Positions 8,040-17,462 of a stretch of 64,000 nucleotides of DNA are shown here, piece by piece. Below the pieces are notes generated by a model, which saw only the letters and a list, made by a program, of their open reading frames with translations, ran no database searches and was not told the origin of the DNA. Source of the stretch: Rhodothermia bacterium (GTDB lineage: Bacteria; Bacteroidota; Rhodothermia; Balneolales; Balneolaceae); the NCBI GenBank assembly GCA_030427885.1, contig JAUICM010000002.1, forward strand, positions 310,001 through 374,000. Direction: 5' to 3'. Made by a program: the position numbers and the translations under genes. The stretch's first letter is position 1; each line of letters starts with the position of its first letter.

Positions 8040-9221
8040 TCAATCTAGATTTTCAAATAAACCTGCTGCACCCATACCACCACCAATACACATGGTCACC
8101 AAGCCATACTTTGATTTTCTCAACTGCATCTCATAGAGGATCTGTGTACTTAATTTTGCCCCGGTACAACCAAGTGGATGCCCCATCGCAATTGCTCCTC
8201 CATTTACATTGGTGATCTCCTCTTCCAGTCCAAGCTCTCTTATCACTGCCAGAGACTGTGATGCGAACGCCTCATTCAATTCAATAAGGTCTATCTCTTT
8301 TAATGAAACTCCGGTCTTTTTTAACAATTTTGGTACTGCTTCCACAGGTCCGATTCCCATTAATTCCGGCGCAACTCCTGCCACATCAAAACCAACATAT
8401 CTTGCCATAGGCTTTAGCCCAAGTTCCTTTACCTTTGATTCACTCATTACCAATACGGCAGCTGCAGCATCATTCATCTGTGATGAGTTACCTGCCGTAA
8501 CCGTTCCCCCGGTTTTAAACACTGGTCTCAAACCACGCAATACCTCTACCGATGTATCTGCTCGGGGGCCTTCATCTTTTTCAAAGCTGAAAGACTCTTC
8601 CAGTAATTCTCCTTCCGAACTGACTTTCTTTTCAACTACTTCAATAGCTGTTATCTGTTCGTCAAATCTTCCATTCTCCCAGGCATTAATGGCTCTCTGG
8701 TGACTCCTGTAAGCAAATGCATCCTGATCTGCCCGGCTAACATTGTATTTATCAGCTACATTCTCCGCGGTGAGTCCCATATTGATGTATACTTCCGGAC
8801 GATTATCTACCAGCCTTGGATTAGGCTGAAATGAGAATCCTCCCATTGGTACCATAGACATTGACTCTACGCCACCTGCGATTATTATATCGGCTCCACC
8901 TGACATGATTCGCTCGGCTGCCATCGCTATGGTTTGAAGTCCGGAGGAGCAAAACCTGTTCACGGTAACTCCAGGAACAGAATCCGGAAGCCCTCCAAGA
9001 AATGCTATTTGGCGTGCTATATTCAGTCCCTGCGAAGCTTCGGGAAAAGCACAGCCCATGATCACATCATCAACCTTAGATGGATCCAGTTCTGGCGTTC
9101 TTTTTAAAAGATCTTTGATCACTTCACCGCCCAGGGTATCCGGATAAGTAAACCTCAACGATCCTTTATTAGCTTTCCCACATGCCGTTCTTGTTGCTGC
9201 TACTATATATGCTGTTTCCAT
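8040..9221 (-). CDS. fadA: Acetyl-CoA C-acyltransferase (3-ketoacyl-CoA thiolase)
   Basis: A 393-aa thiolase catalysing the last step of beta-oxidation, CoA-dependent cleavage of 3-ketoacyl-CoA to acetyl-CoA. The nucleophilic Cys is C91 in NRFCSSGLQ; the second site is H348 in [11 protein letters not shown] and the proton-relay Cys is C378 in MCIGGGMG. Length and motifs are canonical. Only 2 nt separate it from the FadN-like gene upstream, and the reductase follows within a few bases, giving a tightly packed catabolic operon. Biosynthetic acetoacetyl-CoA thiolase activity cannot be excluded from sequence, but the neighbours argue for degradation. Confidence 0.95.
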   Translation of the reverse strand: METAYIVAATRTACGKANKGSLRFTYPDTLGGEVIKDLLKRTPELDPSKVDDVIMGCAFPEASQGLNIARQIAFLGGLPDSVPGVTVNRFCSSGLQTIAMAAERIMSGGADIIIAGGVESMSMVPMGGFSFQPNPRLVDNRPEVYINMGLTAENVADKYNVSRADQDAFAYRSHQRAINAWENGRFDEQITAIEVVEKKVSSEGELLEESFSFEKDEGPRADTSVEVLRGLRPVFKTGGTVTAGNSSQMNDAAAAVLVMSESKVKELGLKPMARYVGFDVAGVAPELMGIGPVEAVPKLLKKTGVSLKEIDLIELNEAFASQSLAVIRELGLEEEITNVNGGAIAMGHPLGCTGAKLSTQILYEMQLRKSKYGLVTMCIGGGMGAAGLFENLD

Positions 9222-9223
9222 AA

Positions 9224-11581
9224 TCAGATCATGAGTGGTTTACCGGTTTTAAGCATATGCCCGATCATTTTATGAGTCCGCTCATCTTTAAAACATTCCA
9301 GTATTGCTTCTCTTTCGAGTTTGAAAAGGTAATCTTCGGGCACCTGTTGTGGTTCACTTAGCTCCCCTCCGGACATTACACTCGCTATTCTGTCACCGAG
9401 TATCCTGCCATACTCACCCACAAATTTTGAATTATGGAGGATATAGGTCATCACTTTTAATGCGCTAAGTGATTTTACTCCATACACCTGAACTTCTTCC
9501 TTGGCCGGCGGTTGATACCCAGCTTCTATCATCGCCAATGCTTCTTCTTTAGCAACCTGGATTAGCAAATCCCGGTTCATTACTATAATGTCACTTTCCT
9601 TCAGATATCCCATTTCCCGGGCTTTTGCAGCACTATCTGAAACCTGCCCCATTCCGAGTACTTTAAATGCTTCTTTGATATAGGTAAGCGGATCTGCATC
9701 ACCTTTAACTTTAGACAGATATCGTCTCAACATTTCAGTAGTTCCACCACCGGCCGGAATCAAACCTACTCCGATCTCAACCAAACCCATATACAATTCA
9801 TGATGAGCAACTATTCTATCCGAATAAAGACTAAACTCTGTACCACCACCCAGTGCTCTTCCAAACGGGGCTGAAATCACCGGAAATGATGAATATCGAA
9901 GTTTTATCGCTGTTCTCTGGAAATTAGTAACTGCTGCAACTACCTGATCAAAATTACCTGTCTGCACAGCCTGAACTGCTTCAGCCAGATCTGCTCCGTA
10001 TGCAAAGTTTTCACCATCGTGGCTTATAACCAATGCTTTAAAGTATTTCTCAACCGTTCCAAGCGATTGCTCCAGTGACTGAACAAGCTCAAAACCAAGT
10101 GTAGCATTCTTAGTCTTGAACTCAAACAGTGCCACCCCATCACCAATATCATGCAGAGCAGCTGAATCATTTTCCAACACTGGTGATCTTGCACTTCGTA
10201 GATCCGTGATCTTAATTTCTCCTTCAGCATTGGCGGATCTTTTCACCATTTCTGATACGGTCGGATCATATACTTTGTCAGCGTCATAGAATGACTTAAA
10301 TCCGTTATGCAGCATTTTTGTGATCAATTCGGGGACTTCCCGGCCTTCTTCTTTGATACGTGCCACTACATCGTTAATGCCTAAGGCATCCCAGCGTTCA
10401 AAAGGACCAAGTTCCCAATTGAATCCCCACTTCATCGCGCGGTCAATCGATTCCGGTAATTCTGTTATCTCCGGAACCCGGTTTGCTGCGTAAAGCAACA
10501 GATCTCTTTGAATCTCCCAGGTAAATTTTCCGATATCAGAATCGTGAAAGCTCAGAAACTTAAGTCTCCGTTTTGAATTCCTGATCTTTTTTGCTTCCTG
10601 AACTACCTCACTATCAAGCTTTTCCTGAGATCCATACTCCAATGTTTCTGGATCAATTATCTGAAACTCTCTGCCTTCCTTGGTCTGAACTTTCTTGTAG
10701 AAACCCTGTCCATTTTTATTTCCAGTTTTCCCAGTCCTGATCATTTCCCTTAACTTATCTGGCAACTGGAAAACTTCCCTTTTTTCATCTTCAGGAATGG
10801 CCGGATATAAATTTGAAGCTACATGATCCAACACATCCAGTCCCACCATATCTCCGGTTCTGAAAGTAGCTGCTTTGGAATATCCAGTCAGGGTTCCGGT
10901 CAACTCATCAATATGCTCTGCCCTAAAATCGCCGTTAAAGAAATACGGAAGAATTGAAGCCATTGAAAACACACCCACACGATTGGCAATGAAGTTAGGC
11001 GTGTCTTTGCATCGAACCACTCCTTTACCGAGCATCTTTTCACAAAAACCTTTCATATATGACACTAACTTTTCATCTGTATCACTGGTTGGAATCAGCT
11101 CCAGCAGCTTCATATACCTGGGAGGGTTAAAAAAATGAGTGCCCATGAAATGTTTTCTGAAATCAGCCGAACAATCTTCACATATCTCTGAAATAGGCAA
11201 CCCTGAGGTGTTAGAACTCACAACAGTATGTTTGCTACGGATCTCATCGATCCTGGACATCATGTCTTTTTTGATATCCATTCGTTCAATGATAACCTCG
11301 CATATCCAGTCTGCTTCTGCGAGACTCTCGAAATCGTCTTCAAAGTTTCCCGTTTTGATCCTGTGTGAAAATTCAGGAAGTGCAAAAGGAGCCGGTTTCA
11401 TTTTCAGAATCTTCTGAATACTCTCTTCAACAATCTTGTTTGGCTTATTTGGGTCATCACTTTTTAAGTCCAGAAGTGTTACTTCCAAACCCGCATTTAT
11501 GCAATGGGCGGCAATCTGGCTACCCATCACTCCTGACCCTAATACTACTACTTTTCTGATCCTGTAATTTATTTCACTCAT
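9224..11581 (-). CDS. fadN: FadN-like 3-hydroxyacyl-CoA dehydrogenase / enoyl-CoA hydratase
   Basis: A 785-aa bifunctional beta-oxidation enzyme. The order is dehydrogenase first, hydratase last: NAD-binding [21 protein letters not shown] near residues 10-30, the [16 protein letters not shown] segment of the dehydrogenase around 145-160, a second HCDH C-terminal domain around 300-420, then a crotonase fold with [17 protein letters not shown] and [13 protein letters not shown] in the last 250 residues. This order and length match Bacillus FadN and not E. coli FadB. It starts inside the last 8 nt of the acyl-CoA ligase gene, so translation is likely coupled. No acyl-CoA dehydrogenase gene is present in this operon; that step must be encoded elsewhere. 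Confidence 0.93.
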   Translation of the reverse strand: MSEINYRIRKVVVLGSGVMGSQIAAHCINAGLEVTLLDLKSDDPNKPNKIVEESIQKILKMKPAPFALPEFSHRIKTGNFEDDFESLAEADWICEVIIERMDIKKDMMSRIDEIRSKHTVVSSNTSGLPISEICEDCSADFRKHFMGTHFFNPPRYMKLLELIPTSDTDEKLVSYMKGFCEKMLGKGVVRCKDTPNFIANRVGVFSMASILPYFFNGDFRAEHIDELTGTLTGYSKAATFRTGDMVGLDVLDHVASNLYPAIPEDEKREVFQLPDKLREMIRTGKTGNKNGQGFYKKVQTKEGREFQIIDPETLEYGSQEKLDSEVVQEAKKIRNSKRRLKFLSFHDSDIGKFTWEIQRDLLLYAANRVPEITELPESIDRAMKWGFNWELGPFERWDALGINDVVARIKEEGREVPELITKMLHNGFKSFYDADKVYDPTVSEMVKRSANAEGEIKITDLRSARSPVLENDSAALHDIGDGVALFEFKTKNATLGFELVQSLEQSLGTVEKYFKALVISHDGENFAYGADLAEAVQAVQTGNFDQVVAAVTNFQRTAIKLRYSSFPVISAPFGRALGGGTEFSLYSDRIVAHHELYMGLVEIGVGLIPAGGGTTEMLRRYLSKVKGDADPLTYIKEAFKVLGMGQVSDSAAKAREMGYLKESDIIVMNRDLLIQVAKEEALAMIEAGYQPPAKEEVQVYGVKSLSALKVMTYILHNSKFVGEYGRILGDRIASVMSGGELSEPQQVPEDYLFKLEREAILECFKDERTHKMIGHMLKTGKPLMI

Positions 11582-13418
11582 CAGAAGCCTCTGCTTCCCT
11601 GTAAATTGAATTTATCTCGTCTTTATAATGCTCTTTTACCACACTCCGCTTGATGCTTAGTTTTGGCGTGAGCTCTCCCTTATCGATACTGAAAGGAGTT
11701 TCCAGTAACACAAATTTCTTCACTTTTTCCCAATGTGGAAGCTTTTTATTCACCTTATCTACTTCAAGCTGGATCTTATCGATCACCGTTTTATTATTCT
11801 TAAGGTCTTCTTTTGGATAACTAACTCCTTTTTGTGCGAACCTCTTTTCCATGTTGGTCCAGTCTGGTACGATGAGGGCTGCACAGAATTTCTCTTCACT
11901 ACCCAGAACAATTGCCTGATCAATAAAGCCACTGTTTATCAAAGCATTTTCTATAGGCTGCGGTGCTACATATTTACCCGTTGAAAGCTTGAACATTGAT
12001 TTCTTCCTGTCGGTAATGAACAGCCAACCATCTTTATCAATATGACCAATATCTCCGGTACAGAACCAGCCATCTTCGGTCATTACCTCTTTAGTTTTAT
12101 CTGGCAATTTATAATATCCAACCATCAGGTTAGGGCCTTTGGTTTGAATCTCACCGTCTTCCGCTATTCTGATCTCAACATCTTCAAGAGCTTTTCCTGC
12201 TGAGCCGATCCTGATCTGATCTTTCAGGTTTGCCGTCATTACCGGCGAGGTTTCTGTGAGTCCATACCCCATCCCGCATTTCAGGCCAATGCCGTTAAAG
12301 AAGCGCATCACATTCGGAGCAAGTGCTGCACCACCTACAGTTGTCCCGATCAGGTTTCCTCCCATTCCTTCCCTGATCTTAGAATAGACCATTTTATCCG
12401 CAAATTTCCATTTCAACAGATCGATCCCTGTTGGAGGATGCTCCGGATCATAGGATTCTGCAAAACGAATTGCCCAGTAATAAATGTTCTTTTTAACTCC
12501 GCTGAGTTCCTGTCCCCTTACTTTAAGTCCCGTCATGATCTTTTCGAGCAACCGTGGAACAGTTGCAAAGTAAATCGGCTTGATCGTAACCAGATCTGAT
12601 TTGAATTCCTGAACATCCTCCACATAATAGATTGAAGCACCCGAAAGGATAAACAGATAAGATGCGATCCGTTCCAGCATATGTGCAAGGGGCAGGTATG
12701 AAAGTACTTTAGGAGTTTCACTTGAATCTGTATCAAAAGGCATTCGTGCTAATGATGCCACTGCATTGGATGCAAGATTCATATGAGTAAGCATTACACC
12801 TTTGGGAACTCCCGTTGTTCCTGAGGTGTAATTGATATTTGCCAGATCTCCTGGTTCTATTGCGTTTCTTAGTTCATCAAAAAGCTCTGGGTGTTCTTTT
12901 CCGAATGCTTCTCCTGATGCAAGCGTATCTTTCCAGCTTCTTAATTTCTTATGAGCGGAAGGCTGTATACTTACAATCGCTTCAACGGTTTTGATGTCTT
13001 TGATAACATCTTTTACGCTCTCAAAAAGTCCGTCGTTAGACACAATGTGCACTTTGGCTTCCGAGTTCTCGAGAATGTATTTGATCTGATCGCCCGGCTG
13101 AGTAGTGTAAATCGCGACATTAACCGCGCCGATTGACAAAACTGCCTGATCACATATCAGCCATTCAGTACTGTTCTCGGAGTGAATAGAAACCCGGTCC
13201 CCTTTTCGGACACCCATCTCATATAGTGCACACGCAAGGTTTCTAACCTGTTTTTTGAAATCATCAACAGTTGTTTCAATCCACTGCCCGTTTCTTTTGA
13301 CAGCAGATAAAATCCCTAACTTATTTTTTCCCATTCCCTCTTCTATTAAAAGAGGTACTACCGCTGGATCATATTTCATACATTCTTTAAGCCTGGTTAC
13401 ACATACAGGTAAATACAC
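11574..13418 (-). CDS. Long-chain fatty acid-CoA ligase (AMP-forming)
   Basis: A 614-aa acyl-CoA synthetase that activates fatty acids with ATP and CoA. The ANL-family signatures are complete: P-loop YTSGTTGVPKGVMLTH, adenine motif GYGLTETSP, GWFCTGDIG with the ribose-binding Asp, and the hinge region ITDRKKSMFKLSTGKYV. The length and the C-terminal domain fit the eukaryotic-type/FadD15-like subgroup. The start is a GTG at 13418; a shorter form from an internal ATG (13379) would remove 13 residues. First gene of the operon ligase-fadN-thiolase-dienoyl reductase, with a dyad in the divergent promoter region upstream. Confidence 0.93.
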   Translation of the reverse strand: MYLPVCVTRLKECMKYDPAVVPLLIEEGMGKNKLGILSAVKRNGQWIETTVDDFKKQVRNLACALYEMGVRKGDRVSIHSENSTEWLICDQAVLSIGAVNVAIYTTQPGDQIKYILENSEAKVHIVSNDGLFESVKDVIKDIKTVEAIVSIQPSAHKKLRSWKDTLASGEAFGKEHPELFDELRNAIEPGDLANINYTSGTTGVPKGVMLTHMNLASNAVASLARMPFDTDSSETPKVLSYLPLAHMLERIASYLFILSGASIYYVEDVQEFKSDLVTIKPIYFATVPRLLEKIMTGLKVRGQELSGVKKNIYYWAIRFAESYDPEHPPTGIDLLKWKFADKMVYSKIREGMGGNLIGTTVGGAALAPNVMRFFNGIGLKCGMGYGLTETSPVMTANLKDQIRIGSAGKALEDVEIRIAEDGEIQTKGPNLMVGYYKLPDKTKEVMTEDGWFCTGDIGHIDKDGWLFITDRKKSMFKLSTGKYVAPQPIENALINSGFIDQAIVLGSEEKFCAALIVPDWTNMEKRFAQKGVSYPKEDLKNNKTVIDKIQLEVDKVNKKLPHWEKVKKFVLLETPFSIDKGELTPKLSIKRSVVKEHYKDEINSIYREAEASDE

Positions 13419-13463
13419 TTTCGCCCATTAACTTGAAAGCGTTTCCAACAAATAAATAATCAA

Positions 13464-13478
13464 CTTAACGGCGTTAAG
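13464..13478. promoter_or_regulatory. 15-bp dyad between fad operon and thioesterase
   Basis: CTTAACG-G-CGTTAAG, a perfect 7-bp dyad around one base, 46 bp upstream of the acyl-CoA ligase start and 8 bp upstream of the divergent thioesterase start. Size and symmetry suit a TetR-type or similar fatty-acid-responsive repressor. No such regulator gene is adjacent, so the binding protein is unknown. Confidence 0.5.
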
Positions 13479-13486
13479 CAAATTTT

Positions 13487-13915
13487 ATGGTTATAGAAGA
13501 TTCAATTCGTGAAAAGGTCGACTGGTTCCTGAATAATCTCACTGAGAATATGGGAACTGCAATGGGTATAAAATTCCTTAAAATCTCAAAAACAGAGATG
13601 ATTGCAGAGATGCCCGTTGATCACAGAACCATTCAGCCATTCGGCATACTGCATGGCGGAGCATCAGTAGCTTTAGCCGAGACTCTTTGCTCTATCGGAG
13701 CCTGGGCGAATGCAGCTGATGGTAAAACAGCCGTGGGTGTAGAAATCAACGCCAATCACCACCGGCCTGTTAAAGATGGCGGTAAAGTTACTGCAACATC
13801 AACTCCAATTCAGATTGGCCGTACGATCCATGTCTGGGAAACAAAGATCCTGGATGAGCGTGGAAAACTGGTCTGTACCTCACGTTGCACACTGGCTATT
13901 GTGGACCGCAAATAA
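13487..13915 (+). CDS. PaaI-family hotdog acyl-CoA thioesterase
   Basis: A 142-aa single hotdog-fold thioesterase (4HBT/PaaI, COG2050). The helix with the family motif reads FGILHGGASVALAETLCSIGAW (core HGGASVALAE at about residues 54-63), followed by the conserved GVEINANHHRPV strand; the Glu of the helix is the likely catalytic base. It would hydrolyse acyl- or aryl-CoA thioesters in the cytoplasm. It is divergent from the fatty-acid operon, and the shared 68-bp promoter region contains a dyad, so co-regulation with fatty-acid breakdown is plausible. The exact substrate cannot be read from sequence. Confidence 0.9.
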   Translation: MVIEDSIREKVDWFLNNLTENMGTAMGIKFLKISKTEMIAEMPVDHRTIQPFGILHGGASVALAETLCSIGAWANAADGKTAVGVEINANHHRPVKDGGKVTATSTPIQIGRTIHVWETKILDERGKLVCTSRCTLAIVDRK

Positions 13916-13939
13916 TGTTGTTGAACGGATTATACAAGC

Positions 13940-15385
13940 ATGGATAAAAATACTCTGGACCTGCCTGATGAGGAATTCCGGGATCTTCTCAACAAAGCTA
14001 CTGACCTTGTTCTGGAAAAATATACTGCTCTGGAAGGCCGCAAGGCTTTTCACTCTTTTGAACAGAAAGAGATCATGAGCTGGTTCGATGAGCCACTACC
14101 AGAATCCGGAATTGACCCTCAAAAAGTACTTAAAGAGACCAAAACTAAAGTGTTTGATTCTGCTACAGATAATATCGGACTCAACATGTACGCTTATGTG
14201 ATGGCAGGTGGATCACAACTCTCAATTATTGGGGAGTACCTGGCAGCAGCAATTAATCAAAACCTGGGCAAATGGCATTTGAGTCCCGGTATCTCTGAAA
14301 TTGAACGCCGCGTTGTACAGTGGGGAGCCGATATCATTGGTTATGGTGAAAATGTTGGCGGTGTTCTGGGAAGTGGTGGATCCGCTGCTAATCTTCACGG
14401 ACTCACGATCGCACGAAACATCTTTTTTGAAAAGAAAGGCATCCGTAAAAAGGGACTATTTAACCAGACTCCTTTCATTGTATATGCTTCTAAAGAAGTA
14501 CATGGTTGCATTGATAAAAGTGTGGAACTCCTCGGTATTGGCACCGATCACTTGCGAAAGATCCCCACAAACAATGATCACACTATTGACCTGAACGCTC
14601 TGACTAGCCAGGTAGATCAGGATATTTCTGATGGTTTTGAACCCTTTTGTATAGTTGGGACGGCCGGTACTGTTAACACCGGTGCAATCGACGATCTTGA
14701 TGCTTTGGCTGATATTGCTGAGAAATACCAAATGTGGTTTCATATTGATGGCGCTTATGGAGGCCTTGCTTCAACACTGGAACCATTAAAGCCAAAATAC
14801 AAGGGTTTAAAGCGAGCTGATTCTGTAGCTATCGACTTTCATAAATGGTTATATCAGACCTTTGAAGTTGGATGTGTACTCGTGAAAGACTGGGATACTC
14901 TAAGAAGGGCTTATTTTAAAAAAGCTGACTATCTAAACTCGCAACTGGAACAAGAAGGTCGCCTGGATTTTAATGAACACACTTTTCAGCTCTCCAGAAA
15001 TGCAAAATCCCTTAAGGTCTGGATGTCTGTTAAAACCTATGGTATGAAACGCATCCGCGAAATGATCCAAAAGGATATTGAGCTTACACATTATTTGTGT
15101 GATCAGATACAGGATTCAGAGGATTTTGAACTCAAATCACGTTCAGACCTGGCAGTAGCCTGTTTCCGTTATAAAGGCAATAATAATGATGAGCAGCAAA
15201 TAAGCGCGCTTAATGAACAACTGATCCCGGCTTTGGAAAATGATGGCAGAGTCTTCATTACCGGTACCCGTTTGAACGGAACCTTTGTTATCCGGGCATG
15301 CGTTATCAATCACCGTAAACAGAAGAAGGATATAGATTATCTGCTGCACATTATCAGAGAAGTAGCTAAAAGTCTTGAATCATGA
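13940..15385 (+). CDS. PLP-dependent group II amino-acid decarboxylase
   Basis: A 481-aa pyridoxal-phosphate enzyme of the group II decarboxylase family (glutamate/aromatic amino acid/2,4-diaminobutyrate type, PF00282). The PLP-phosphate site GVLGSGGSAANLHGL, the cofactor Asp in WFHIDGAYGG and the Schiff-base Lys in IDFHKWLYQTFEVGC are all present. The His stacking on the ring is in KEVHGCIDKS. The substrate is not evident; the family includes aromatic amino acids, Asp, Glu and 2,4-diaminobutyrate. It lies 24 bp after the thioesterase and overlaps the GNAT gene downstream by 4 nt (ATGA), so the three are probably one transcript. Confidence 0.9.
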   Translation: MDKNTLDLPDEEFRDLLNKATDLVLEKYTALEGRKAFHSFEQKEIMSWFDEPLPESGIDPQKVLKETKTKVFDSATDNIGLNMYAYVMAGGSQLSIIGEYLAAAINQNLGKWHLSPGISEIERRVVQWGADIIGYGENVGGVLGSGGSAANLHGLTIARNIFFEKKGIRKKGLFNQTPFIVYASKEVHGCIDKSVELLGIGTDHLRKIPTNNDHTIDLNALTSQVDQDISDGFEPFCIVGTAGTVNTGAIDDLDALADIAEKYQMWFHIDGAYGGLASTLEPLKPKYKGLKRADSVAIDFHKWLYQTFEVGCVLVKDWDTLRRAYFKKADYLNSQLEQEGRLDFNEHTFQLSRNAKSLKVWMSVKTYGMKRIREMIQKDIELTHYLCDQIQDSEDFELKSRSDLAVACFRYKGNNNDEQQISALNEQLIPALENDGRVFITGTRLNGTFVIRACVINHRKQKKDIDYLLHIIREVAKSLES

Positions 15386-15864
15386 TCATCCGAAAAGCCA
15401 ATAATGAAGATAAAGACACTGTTTGGGAAATCATTCAGGCCGTAATTTCAACGGGCGATACCTATGTATTTTCTCCGGATTCGCCCAAAGAGGAAATGCT
15501 TGAATACTGGTTCCATTCGGATACCCTCACTTTTGTAGCTGAAGAAGGGAATGAAATTGTGGGCACTTTTATCATTAAGGAAAACCAACCCGGACTGGGA
15601 TCTCACGTGGCAAATGCGTCTTATATGGTTTCTCCCCAGCATCGCGGAAAAGGAATCGGACGAAAAATGGGTGTCTTTTCACTGAGTGCTGCAAAAGATG
15701 TCGGCTACTTATCCATCCAGTTTAATATTGTGATCAAAACCAATGATGTTGCAGTGAAGCTATGGCAGGAACTGGGTTTTGATATCATCGGAGAAATAAC
15801 CGATGCCTTTCGCCATTCCGAGCTTGGCCTCACAAATGCCTACATTATGTCCAGGAAACTTTAG
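15382..15864 (+). CDS. GNAT-family N-acetyltransferase
   Basis: A 160-aa acetyl-CoA-dependent N-acyltransferase. The motif A region reads YMVSPQHRGKGIGRKMGVFSL (pyrophosphate-binding Q/R-x-x-G-x-G/A as QHRGKGIG), with a preceding FVAEEGNEIVGTF strand and the closing KLWQELGFDIIG motif B. Length is standard. It overlaps the decarboxylase stop by ATGA, so a linked role, perhaps acting on the decarboxylation product amine, is an attractive inference but unproven. It is convergent with the carboxylase gene downstream. Confidence 0.88.
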   Translation: MIIRKANNEDKDTVWEIIQAVISTGDTYVFSPDSPKEEMLEYWFHSDTLTFVAEEGNEIVGTFIIKENQPGLGSHVANASYMVSPQHRGKGIGRKMGVFSLSAAKDVGYLSIQFNIVIKTNDVAVKLWQELGFDIIGEITDAFRHSELGLTNAYIMSRKL

Positions 15865-15904
15865 AACGTTGAACTTCGATGGTTGAACATCGATCGTTCA
15901 ATAT
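15865..15904. repeat. Word-type hairpin between convergent genes
   Basis: TTGAAC (15883-15888) and GTTCAA (15896-15901) flank ATCGATC; a further GTTGAACTTCGAT copy precedes it. It fills nearly all of the 40 bp between the GNAT stop and the carboxylase stop. No T-tract follows on either strand. Member of the post-stop hairpin family described in the findings. Confidence 0.5.
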
Positions 15905-17455
15905 TTACAGCGGCAGATTGTCGTGTTTTTTCTTGGGAACGGAATCCACTTTATGCTGTGAGATCTCCAAAGCATTGATCAGCTTCTTCCTTGTTTCAGA
16001 GGGCAGGATCACATCATCAATAAATCCACGGGCAGCAGCTTTATATGGATGAGCAAATTCTTCTGAATACTGCTCTTCCAGTTCTTTTTGTTTGGCTTCC
16101 GGGTTCTTTGCCTCTGATATTTCTCTTCTGAAAATGATCTCGACAGCACCTTTAGTCCCCATTACTGCAATTTCTGAAGTAGGCCATGCCACGTTATAAT
16201 CGGCTCGAATATGCTTGGAGTTCATGACATCGTACGCTCCACCATATGCTTTCCGGGTGATCACGGTCATTTTTGGAACGGTTGCCTCACAGAAGGCATA
16301 CAGTAGTTTTGCGCCGTGTTTAATGATCCCACCCCATTCCTGATCAGTTCCGGGCAGGAATCCTGGTACGTCTTCAAATACAACCAGTGGAATATTGAAT
16401 GCATCACAGAAACGAACAAAACGGGCTCCTTTAAGTGAGGCGTCAATATCAAGGACACCGGCAAGTGAAAGCGGCTGATTTGCTACGATCCCGATACTTC
16501 TCCCCCCTAGCCGGGCAAAGCCAACTACGATATTATCAGCATGGTCTTTCTGAACTTCATAAAATGAATCTTTGTCTACAATGCCGCTGATCACATCATG
16601 AATATCATAAGGTTTGTTTGGATTCAGAGGTACCAGTTCATCCAGCGCTTTCGCTTTCGCTGAATCCGGATCTTTTGATTCGATCATTGGTACTTTTTCC
16701 TCACAATTCTGAGGAATATAGGACATGAGCTTTCTGATTTCCTGAATACAAACTGCATCATTAGCAGTAGCAAAATGAGCCACACCCGATTTGGTATTAT
16801 GCGTGGTAGCTCCGCCAAGTTCTTCTGAGGTTACTTCTTCGTGAGTTACCGTTTTAACAACATTCGGGCCAGTCACGAACATATAGCTGGTGTTCTCCAC
16901 CATAAATATGAAATCGGTAAGCGCCGGGCTGTATACTGCTCCTCCAGCACATGGCCCCATCACTGCTGATATTTGAGGCACCACTCCAGAAGCCATGCTA
17001 TTTCTCCAGAATACTTCTGCATATCCACCCAGTGATGAAACTCCTTCCTGAATCCGTGCCCCGCCGGAATCATTCAATCCAATAACAGGAATTCCATTTT
17101 TGAGCGACAAATCCATGATCTTGCAAATCTTCTCCGCGTGGGTTTCGGATAGCGAGCCACCAAATACTGTAAAATCCTGGCTGAATACATAAACCGGGCG
17201 ACCATTGATCTTACCATGCCCGGTTATAACTCCATCTCCCAAAAACTTCTGTTTTTCGAGACCAAAAGCCGTGCTTCTGTGTGTTACAAAGGCATCAATT
17301 TCTTCGAAGCTGCCCTTATCAACCAACAGATTAACCCTTTCTCTTGCCGTCAGTTTTCCTTTTTCATGCTGCTTGGCGATTCGAGCTTTTCCTCCGCCTT
17401 TAAGTGTTTCTTCCCTTAATTTTCTGAGGCGCTCAACTTTTTCGTTTGATTCCAT
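15905..17455 (-). CDS. pccB: Acyl-CoA carboxylase beta subunit (propionyl-CoA carboxylase type)
   Basis: A 516-aa carboxyltransferase subunit. It transfers CO2 from biotin to an acyl-CoA, most likely propionyl-CoA, giving methylmalonyl-CoA. N-terminal half: [29 protein letters not shown] and the oxyanion loop [19 protein letters not shown]-terminal half: [43 protein letters not shown] and [13 protein letters not shown]. The Asp of [11 protein letters not shown] sits at the position that favours propionyl over acetyl substrates. No alpha (biotin carboxylase/BCCP) gene is adjacent. The upstream 590-aa acidic protein ends 7 nt before its start, indicating an operon. Confidence 0.93.
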   Translation of the reverse strand: MESNEKVERLRKLREETLKGGGKARIAKQHEKGKLTARERVNLLVDKGSFEEIDAFVTHRSTAFGLEKQKFLGDGVITGHGKINGRPVYVFSQDFTVFGGSLSETHAEKICKIMDLSLKNGIPVIGLNDSGGARIQEGVSSLGGYAEVFWRNSMASGVVPQISAVMGPCAGGAVYSPALTDFIFMVENTSYMFVTGPNVVKTVTHEEVTSEELGGATTHNTKSGVAHFATANDAVCIQEIRKLMSYIPQNCEEKVPMIESKDPDSAKAKALDELVPLNPNKPYDIHDVISGIVDKDSFYEVQKDHADNIVVGFARLGGRSIGIVANQPLSLAGVLDIDASLKGARFVRFCDAFNIPLVVFEDVPGFLPGTDQEWGGIIKHGAKLLYAFCEATVPKMTVITRKAYGGAYDVMNSKHIRADYNVAWPTSEIAVMGTKGAVEIIFRREISEAKNPEAKQKELEEQYSEEFAHPYKAAARGFIDDVILPSETRKKLINALEISQHKVDSVPKKKHDNLPL

Positions 17456-17462
17456 TCAACTC

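Noticed and set aside
8209-8703. 164-aa Ser/Thr-rich open frame on the plus strand
   Set aside because: Antisense to the thiolase gene; low-complexity product.
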